Below are positions 57,037 through 64,000 of a stretch of 64,000 bases of DNA, piece by piece (the stretch's first letter is position 1; each line of letters begins with the position of its first letter). The stretch comes from Letharia columbiana (lineage: Eukaryota; Ascomycota; Lecanoromycetes; Lecanorales; Parmeliaceae), in NCBI RefSeq assembly GCF_014066305.1, contig NW_023501063.1, positions 248,001 to 312,000 of the forward strand, given 5' to 3'. Below the pieces are notes generated by a model. It ran no database searches. It had not been told where the DNA came from and was given only the letters and a program-made list of their open reading frames with translations. Position numbers and translations under genes: made by a program.

Positions 57037-58125
57037 ATGGGTGTCTCCGACATGGGCGACTTTCAATATCAGAGCATCGTGAACCCCAGCCTCCTCACAA
57101 ACCCAGATGACTCAGCAGGACAGGGTCCATTCTTCAATGACATGTATCCTTTTGGCATTTCAGAAGGCGACTTCGCTGACGCACCTCGGGCTGATGCAAC
57201 ATTAGATTTCGATGATTTCGACTTCAACCAGCAGGCACTTCAGAGCGTTGACGGTGGCTTCGACATACCTACTACCCCACAGTCATCACTTGCAGATCAG
57301 AGGTACGTTTCCTTTCTTCCTCAGTCACAGACTCTTCCCAGCTCGGTATGGCGCCCTCTAGAGCAGCCAGTACAGCCATTCAACTACCCCGACCCCGAGA
57401 TCTTCTCTCAATCTCCAATTGACCCCACACCTTACTACCCTCTGCAGCCACTTCCCTCAGACAACACGATGACGCAACACAACTTCGGAGCAATCACTCC
57501 GCCAGGGCAACAATTCTCGTCGATTGATCACCCATTGTTCCTGCATGGCAATATGGGTCCTCTACCGGCTACAGCAGGGATGTTTCAGTATGAGCCAATT
57601 TCAAACTACCAAGACGATGGAGCTTTCAACCCCGAGGACTTGTCCCTCTCTGCTGTCCCTGAAGACTTGGTTGCCACTGCAATCCGCGAAGGCTGGGCTC
57701 TCCCTGGATACATCACACAACAAAGCGCTCCTCATGACGACCTGTTTGTCCCCAACACCGGCAATGACAACGACTCCGACATCTCCGATGCGCCTGACTC
57801 TGACGAAGAATACAAACCGTCTTCATTCGCAATTGCAAAGAGATCCCGTCGCAGCCGACCATCTCAAAATAAGGCGATCTTGCCGAACGGGGAAGTGAAA
57901 AAGGGCAGACCCTGCGCCAAGCCTCAGACCACGGAGAGAATGCGCATCAATGAGAGACGCATGGAGGGCTACTATAGGCGTAAGTACGACCAGGGTAACT
58001 TGGAGAAGGCGAGACAGCAGTCCAAGGAGAGCTATTGGCGGCGCAAGCAGCGGAGGATCGCGGCCGGGGAGAAGGTGAGATCGTATAATGCGCTTAAGAG
58101 GGGGACGTCGAGTAAGAAGATGTAG
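57037..58125 (+). CDS. protein of unknown function, acidic N-terminus and basic C-terminus
   Basis: Single exon, 362 aa. The first 200 residues are acidic and rich in Asp, Phe, Pro and Gln (DATLDFDDFDFNQQAL; many short aromatic-acidic clusters), like a transcriptional activation region. An acidic patch DNDSDISDAPDSDEEYKPSS precedes a strongly basic C-terminal 100 residues, with RSRRSRPSQNK, ERMRINERRMEGYYRRKY and SKESYWRRKQRRIAAG, which could bind nucleic acid. No zinc cluster, bZIP heptad or other named domain is evident. A nuclear regulatory role is inference from composition only. A second Met six codons in is an alternative start. Confidence 0.72.
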   Translation: MGVSDMGDFQYQSIVNPSLLTNPDDSAGQGPFFNDMYPFGISEGDFADAPRADATLDFDDFDFNQQALQSVDGGFDIPTTPQSSLADQRYVSFLPQSQTLPSSVWRPLEQPVQPFNYPDPEIFSQSPIDPTPYYPLQPLPSDNTMTQHNFGAITPPGQQFSSIDHPLFLHGNMGPLPATAGMFQYEPISNYQDDGAFNPEDLSLSAVPEDLVATAIREGWALPGYITQQSAPHDDLFVPNTGNDNDSDISDAPDSDEEYKPSSFAIAKRSRRSRPSQNKAILPNGEVKKGRPCAKPQTTERMRINERRMEGYYRRKYDQGNLEKARQQSKESYWRRKQRRIAAGEKVRSYNALKRGTSSKKM

Positions 58126-58835
58126 TGGAGTACTTACACTCGAGGCGTGCGTCGTTCAAGGCTTCGAATCTCCGGGTTCAGCAGAGCGTCAGCAAGGAGG
58201 TTTTATATATGCTCTCGCGTCAGCGGAGAATTACGGCCCGTCATGAACTGAATTAGCGAATTATATAACATTACATCTTTTCATGTTGCTAGCCGCGTTA
58301 CCGACTAAAGTTGCACGGATAATGCAAGGACAAGGTACATGAGATAGCAATCAACATCAACGTTAGGAAATGATATTTCACTTCGTGTAAAAAGTCCCGG
58401 CCCAATCTCACGCCAGCCAAAACAAAAGCGTTAGTGTCGTCCTCGGGTTCCCCTCTCTTCCCCCTCAGTCCAAATTTGGTTTGAATGATCTCGGTATCTA
58501 TGCAAGATAGGAAGACGGAATCAATCTGGCTCGAACGATTGGTCATATTGCTCAAGCTCGATACTCACAAGTCCAAAGAATATACAGCATCGGTTTGTCA
58601 CCATCTGAATAGTTCCCGTTTTGATTGCATAACCTGTAATCTGATAGTTGTGTAGACTCTGCTCTTTACATCGTAGGACGCGTCCGAATGATGGTGGCAC
58701 AGTCAGCGCGTTTGGCTCGGCAGCAGCTGGCGAATCTCGCTTGCACAAAGGGCAGTTCTAAACGGCTTGGCAAATTCCTTTCATACGATTGAGTGACTTT
58801 TTGAATTTTTCATAACATAGACAAGTATTTCTGAA
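58126..58835. other. gap before aspartate kinase
   Basis: 710 bp without a recognisable gene. The segment just upstream of 58836 is T/A-rich (tttttgaatttttcataaca), compatible with a promoter. Confidence 0.45.
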
Positions 58836-60820
58836 ATGGCAGCCCAGGTTGAGCACCAAGAGCAACACAGAAGGGCATCTCAGCGTGTACTTTTGAAGTT
58901 TGGAGGTACTTCGGTTGGGAAGTTTTCGCAAGAAATTGCCAGGATCGCCTTGTACATTGTCAGCCCTTCCTCCTTCGTCAACTAGCTTCGCTGAACTCGT
59001 TTCTTTGTCAGATCAAGCCTCTCTCAAAACCACAATATCGCCATCGTCTGCTCCGCTAGGAGTGGTAAGTCCAAAGCCGAGGGTACTACTAATCGGTATG
59101 AAGCCCTTTCCTAGCTATCTGGTCCTACCAGGTCGGTCGTACCTCGAATCATTGCCAAGAAAGCAATTTGGATCTGACCGATGGCTCTTTTTTCCGTGCG
59201 AAATGCTAACATGGGACTACTTAAAGCCTTTTGAAAGCTGCCCGAGAGGCAGTCAAACCAAATTCAACTGGCCATCGCGCCATTGTCTCAGGTATTCTGC
59301 ATGAGCACCTCAACACAGCGAAATTCAAAAACCCAGAGATCGAAGAAAGATTAAAGCGGGACATATCTGCCGAATGTAATGCACTTGAAAAGCTGCTCGA
59401 CTCGCTGCCGAAGAGGGAAGATGTGCCTCCCGAGGCCGAGGACAAGATCCTAAGTGTAGGGGAGAAGCTCAGTGCTCAATATCTAACGGCGCTTCTGGAA
59501 GATCATGGGATACGGGCTCAATATCTTGATTTGTCTGATGTGATTGAACCAGATCTAGCGCCGTCGTTTAATCAAGAATTCTACCGAGAGGTCGCTCATG
59601 CGATAAGTCGGAGGATTGAGCTCTGTGGTGACAAGGTACCGGTATGACATGGACCCAGCCTACTCCGCCGCCCCGCCTTATGCACAGAGACTGATAGTTT
59701 GGTAGGTTTTAACCGGGTACTTCGGTCCTTTACCAGGAGGTTTGCTCAAGCAATTAGGACGTGGGTACTCCGATCTGTGCGCTGCGCTAGCTGCTGTCGG
59801 AACGAAAGCGAAGGAGCTACAGGTTGGTTTTCCCTCACACTCCTAATACACGCAACGAAGTGCCAGATACAAATCCGCTAATTGGTGGATAGGTCTGGAA
59901 AGAAGTTTCAGGCGTCTACACTGCGTAAACATGCCCATACTCATCCAGTCTTCCGTCTTGCTTAAGCTGACAACGGACAGCGATCCAAGCAAGGTTCCAA
60001 CAGCCAAATTATTATCATCCATTGACCCGAGAGAGGCCAATGAGCTAACGCACGTCTATACCATCTTCGTAACGACCTATGCTAACCTTTCCACAGCTTC
60101 TACGGTTCTGAAGTAATCCATCATTTCACAGTAGAGCAATGTCTCCCTTCAATCCCAATCCGCATCAAGAACGTCCTCGCGCCTCAAAGCCCCGGCACCC
60201 TTATCACTCCATCCTCCCAAGCCAACCTACAATCCCATCCCAAGCGCCCAACGGCCGTAACAGTGAAGCACCAAATCACCGTCGTCAACGTCCACTCCCA
60301 CCGCAAAGTCGAAGACGCAGATTTCCTCGCGCAGATCTGCAAGATCCTTGCTTCTTGGTCACTGAACATCGATCTTTTCGAAAAGAACCAGTTCCATATC
60401 AGTCTCGCGGTGCACTCTAAGATGCCAATTATCAAAGGTCCCGAGGACCGAGGCGGAGAACAGGATGCAGAAGACCTGTTGAATCAGCACAAGGACTTGC
60501 AACATGCGATTGAAGAGTTGAGTGAAGTATGGGAGTGTGGACGTGGTGAAGAATATGGCTATCATCAGCTTGGTAGGCCTGCAGCTGAAGAGGAGTATTG
60601 GGATTGCGGGAAGGCTATTTACGGCACTGGGAGATAACAATATCAACATTGAGATGATCTCTCAAGGTGGGCTCTCCTCCCTTGTGACCCGTGGTGTGGA
60701 ATTCGTGCTTATACAGATCTAGGCGCGAGTGAGATCAGCATCTCGTGCGTGATCGCGGAGCGAGAAGCTCTCCGTGCTCTGAACGTGGTGCATACGGATC
60801 TGTTCACCTTTCTCGACTAG
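58836..60820 (+). CDS. HOM3: aspartate kinase, with two one-base frame anomalies
   Basis: Proposed exons: 58836-58951, 59012-59095, 59227-59641, 59706-59822, 59893-59924, 59981-60053, 60097-60666 and 60723-60820, about 500 aa. First enzyme of the threonine/methionine branch, phosphorylating aspartate. Seen: VLLKFGGTSVGKFSQEIA (kinase start), NIAIVCSARSG, VLTGYFGPLPGGLLKQLGRG with GYSDLCAALAA, SSIDPREANELTH, IPIRIKNVLAPQSPGTLI, and the ACT regulatory domains (ITVVNVHSH; SVDVVKNMAIISLVG; NNINIEMISQ; SEISISCVI). Two joins are out by one base: the 60053/60097 splice (H before FYGSEVIHHFTVEQ) and position 60521-60527, where TTGAGTGAAGTATGG should read L-S-K-Y-G. All other blocks are intact. As the gene is normally essential for prototrophy, assembly indels are as likely as inactivation. 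Confidence 0.88.
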
Positions 60821-61735
60821 ATGCGCTCATCTTCCCAATTCCTTCTGGTGGCGTCATATCACAACATGGAGCTCTGGATAATAGACACAGACAGCGCGAG
60901 CTGGGGGTTTCTGGAAATCATGTTGTACGAGATTTGGGCAAGATCCCCTTGTAGATCGGAGCTACATGAATGAGAATACTCTTGGTTCAAACCGATTTTC
61001 AAATGCTATCCGAAATCCGAATTTTGGCTATGATCCGCAAACATCCTACCAGGTTAGACTTCTCAAAAAGCCCTCTTGATCAGTGCATCCGTCTTCGAAA
61101 AGCATCTTCTACATTTAGTGGCAGAAACATGCCTGATTGATTGCAAACCCAATTTTTGTGAACGACTTCTTCAGGTTCCATCAAACACAAGGACGTAGCA
61201 AGGCTCAAAGTCCGAACACATGACAATCTGAACAGCAGCATCGTCCAAAGTTTGGTCGCGAATGGTGGGATTGAAGCCGTAGAGCGAGGCATTTTCTGCG
61301 TTTGCTGGAACCTGATCGTAGAACCCTACGGGCTTTAAGGCTTCAAGCCCAATCCTGTAGGTTGCCGTCCTCACGACTCTAAGATCTGAACGTTGAATCG
61401 CCAGACCTTGTGGTAAGTGTGGCTGTGAGGAGGTCGGGGTCGAAACGATGTGTACATCTCAATGATTGAGGTATCCCTCCCCAATTGAAAGACGAAGCGC
61501 CAAGTACGACAGTAATGGTTGGCAAAGGACTGCTTCCTGGACAAGCTACGTGTGTGTGAACCACGGACGCAGGATCACGGACTATATAACGTCCTAAGCA
61601 GCGTCTGCAGGGGAAGATAAGCCGGCAATGCTCAAGTCATGAGACCGGCCATCAGGGTAGCCGTGACGGTTCAAAGTATATACAGTTCAAGAGCTTGCAG
61701 GGTCTGATCGATGGAATTTTGATCAAGCGAATGAA
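60821..61735. other. gap, no secure gene
   Basis: A minus-strand frame at 61374-61171 (MRTATYRIGLEALKPVGFYD...) has some protein character but no family signature. It could be the remnant C-terminal part of the HET-domain pseudogene upstream. Confidence 0.35.
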
Positions 61736-62228
61736 CTAGGTCATCGCCGTCCAAGGGGATGGCTTTAAATCCTTGCTTGGGGTCTCGGCAATGAATGCGC
61801 CCATTTGCTGCAACTTCATCGAGTCGACTGCCTGGGCGTCATGTCCGTCAGCCTCACCAAGGTAGACATCAACGTGTCGGGCTTGCTTGTAGATCGTGCC
61901 CATGATAGAGACCTCCTGGTTGCCTTTCAAGAATGCTAGACCAGTCGATACAGATGGCATCGGGCTGTATGATTTGATGATTTTGCTGCCCCGAGTGGAG
62001 ATGAGCGGTAATCATTGGCCGGCGACGGGCAAGAGTTATGCTGTAATCCAAGGTTGGATCGCCGAAAATATATGATACTGCGGCATGATCAGGGTATTCG
62101 TCAAGGGACACTGGACGCAGTCCACAGACTACAGAGTCAGCAAAGGAGCTTGCAGGATGCATACAATCAAGCCTACGATTCTTCCCGCATTCAGATGGAG
62201 GGTGGAACGTGTAGTCCTCCATAATCAT
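61736..62228 (-). pseudogene. HET-domain (heterokaryon incompatibility) gene remnant
   Basis: HET-domain landmarks appear in order but not in one frame: AVSYIFGDPTLDYSI (family A-L-S-Y-x-W-G-D), DAICIDW (family D-A-I-C-I-D-Q), then, after a one-base shift near 61935, NQEVSIMGTIYKQARHVDVY followed by LGEADGHD. The frame stops at 61736 after DLKPSPWTAMT. The Trp of the first motif is Phe here. HET proteins trigger non-self recognition cell death in fungi; this copy is short and broken. A truncated two-exon gene is possible but less likely. Confidence 0.65.
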
Positions 62229-62391
62229 CTTGTGGCCGGAACACTGCTGCAGAGAAATGGGATGGTCTGATCCAGCCGCTCAGCCCCCCAGCGGCTTGCT
62301 TGAGATGGGATTCCTTCTGATTGAACCACACCTGGGTGCCCCTTTGGTCTCGATCGCAGCAATCCCCATTGGGTAAGGTGTCATACTATCA

Positions 62392-62703
62392 TCAGCCCAT
62401 ATTGCTGACTTGCTTTCCCAATCGCTCAAACTCCGTCTTCCCAGTACTAAGCAAATACCGTATCTTCCTCAAGTCGTCCACGGCTTTATGCTGCTCAAAC
62501 TCTTCTCTCGCGTATTTTTTCATCTCTTCCCTCGTTGGAGGCGGGATCTTATAGCATCCACGGACAATCGTACGATAGAGGGATATGACACGCTGGCGTA
62601 GGAGGAAGTGATCGAGGGATAGGGGCGGCTTGGATGGAGGAAGTCTTGAAGAGCGCGTGCTAGCTGTGGCGTAGCTACGGGCGAGGGCGACCAGGCGGTG
62701 CAT
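62392..62703 (-). CDS. LYRM2-like mitochondrial LYR-motif protein
   Basis: Single exon, 103 aa. An Arg/Ser/Thr-rich start (MHRLVALARSYATASTRSSR) fits an import signal. The LYR fold follows: SLDHFLLRQRVISLYRTIVR with the L-Y-R triad, then REEMKKYAREEFEQHK with the conserved aromatic-Arg pair, and IRYLLSTGKTEFERLGKQV. Order and spacing match LYRM2, a complex-I-associated LYR protein that works with mitochondrial acyl carrier protein. A literal one-exon reading gives a complete protein. The gene faces aspartate kinase tail to tail, with the HET remnant between. Confidence 0.88.
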   Translation of the reverse strand: MHRLVALARSYATASTRSSRLPPSKPPLSLDHFLLRQRVISLYRTIVRGCYKIPPPTREEMKKYAREEFEQHKAVDDLRKIRYLLSTGKTEFERLGKQVSNMG

Positions 62704-64000
62704 GTAGGTATTAGAGATCGCCAGAGCTTGTAAAAGATGTCAGCGAGGCTGGCAAAATTCAAGGCGGGTGTTGGTGACATGGAGTATCAAAAAAAGCGAG
62801 ACTTGGAAATGACGACGGATGCCTTGTGGCGGAACGGTTCCGCAAGCGAAGAAAAGAGGGCTACAAGTAAATTGCCTTACTCTTCCTCCTTCCTTCAACT
62901 TCGTATAATGAGGTATGTGAATCAGCATAGAACTTTTGTCCTACCCAGTGCAATCGGAAGTTAATAATGATGAGTCCGTAAGTGCAAGCGTCACGTTCCT
63001 GGCTCTCAGCTAGGCACCATAAAGTGATGCTCAACATCTTTCAAACGTCAGCTTGACGCCGAGCACAACCAATTATGCTTCTTGTCTGCTGCTTCATTGA
63101 ATGTTATACTACGTCATGCTGGATGCTGCTGAGATGCTTCCACCAATATCACCGCATAAGCCTAGAGTGTCATGTCCCTTGGACCCTTTCCACCACAAGA
63201 CCACCTAGTTGGGGTGCTTCGCTCCCTATCAGCCAATCTTTATTTCTTATGCAGGGAGACTAGGGGCCAAAGTCGTACCATTCAACTCACGATTCAGTAT
63301 CGGCTGTGCTAAATATGCATTGCGTTACTGTTGGTAAATACCTGGGTATGCAGTTACTGCTATAATGAGACTTATCACTAGATATGGTATTCTTAAAGAT
63401 GTCTAAGGAAGAAGAATTCTATGTACAGAGAAGGCCTTCATATATCAATGACTAGGCCGAATGAGTACTAGCGTAAGCGAGTGTTGAGTTCCCGACAGTT
63501 ACACTATACCTAAACACAACGGTAGTACTAATCAATCCATGCGCCTTTTCATTCCGTCTCGGGGATCACGTCCCATAGAGAGAGTATGAGACACTTCACA
63601 TCGAAAATCAACACGACCGATGAGAGACTATGAATGCACTGTGAACGATTATGTGTGGCAACTAACCGACTGATAGCTTGAGAGGAAGACAAATTATAAT
63701 ACCGTATGTAGCTACTTCCAGGCTTACCGCTCGGACCACATACTCTCACCAAGGTATAAGCTACTCACATGCTTGAAAACCCATTTCGGTCGTAACTGTA
63801 TGACTGGGAGTAACTCACAATAGCACTGTCTCTCGACTGGTGACAAAGCAGCTTGTGAAGAGCTATCGTCGGCGATGCTTCAATTGATAAGACAATGCAA
63901 GACTCGTCTGACTCGTCATGGAAGCGCGGAGAATGAAGGTGGCGGAAAATGGTTCTCAGCATGGGTGGATTTGTTTCTTACGTCAGGTGGAACTGCACGT
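62704..64000. other. 1.3-kb region to the right edge, no gene seen
   Basis: Only short overlapping frames. The LYRM2-like promoter would occupy the first few hundred bases. The rest is AT-rich without a recognisable product. Confidence 0.45.

Noticed and set aside
59096..59226. 131-bp aspartate kinase intron as another introner-like copy
   Set aside because: Apart from tgcgaaatgct near the branch site no convincing in-register similarity to the ACH1 pair was seen.
62816..62900. tRNA-like stretch (ttgtggcggaacggttcc)
   Set aside because: No B box and no cloverleaf pairing could be traced downstream.
1..64000. CRISPR array, phage or bacterial operon
   Set aside because: Introns, intergenic structure and protein families are fungal; the tandem arrays lack the repeat-spacer pattern.

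Overview
The window is nuclear DNA of a filamentous ascomycete (Pezizomycotina). The genes are compact and mostly split by introns of about 50-80 bp with GT...AG ends and CTAAC/CTGAC branch sites. Strand orientation is mixed, and several products are fungal families (RTC5, the UPF0183/PHAF1 family, kinesin-5 with a BimC box, fungal CPS1-like GT2, Ach1, fungal-type PAL, a seven-helix retinal protein). Two long mutually similar introns in one gene look like introner-like elements, a feature described mainly from Dothideomycetes, so I lean to that class by inference only. Left part (1-14.5 kb, accessory): the N-terminal part of an O-methyltransferase runs off the left edge and carries an in-frame stop. 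An intact APH-type phosphotransferase is followed by a diverged inverted paralogue with several frame breaks and a 667-bp TA-flanked inverted-repeat element (MITE-like) in its intron. Then come a 4-coumarate:CoA-ligase-like enzyme with a long C-terminal tail and a CPS1-like family 2 glycosyltransferase. The glycosyltransferase locus has three unrelated tandem repeats: one in its 604-bp intron, one in its C-terminal coding region and one just downstream. Centre left (14.5-30 kb): threonine dehydratase, RCF1, mitochondrial ribosomal protein bL36m, a conserved fungal protein of unknown function, about 5 kb without a secure gene (it includes a G/T-rich G-quadruplex-like tract), then a phenylalanine ammonia-lyase with one frame break, a possible small secreted cysteine-rich protein, and a proton-pump-type rhodopsin. 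Centre right (31-54 kb, dense housekeeping): acetyl-CoA hydrolase/CoA-transferase ACH1 (with the two introner-like introns and a 23-nt exon), RTC5, a WD40 protein with a C-terminal coiled coil, a coiled-coil protein of unknown function, mitochondrial isoleucyl-tRNA synthetase, a PHAF1-like protein, kinesin-5 and DNA polymerase kappa. Head-to-head pairs with short shared promoters are threonine dehydratase/RCF1, bL36m/conserved protein, ACH1/RTC5 and PHAF1/kinesin-5. Right part (54-64 kb): a broken fungal rhodopsin-domain membrane protein, an unknown acidic/basic nuclear-type protein, aspartate kinase with two one-base frame anomalies, a broken HET-domain gene, and a LYRM2-like mitochondrial protein. 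The genes do not form one pathway. Threonine dehydratase and aspartate kinase belong to linked amino-acid pathways; PAL and the CoA-ligase could act in sequence on phenylalanine-derived acids but lie about 14 kb apart. Several otherwise well-conserved genes (PAL, aspartate kinase, perhaps the rhodopsin tail) carry single small frame breaks, so assembly indels must be weighed against true pseudogenes. Exon joins were worked out by hand from splice consensus and family conservation and were not computed. No tRNA, rRNA or CRISPR feature was found.
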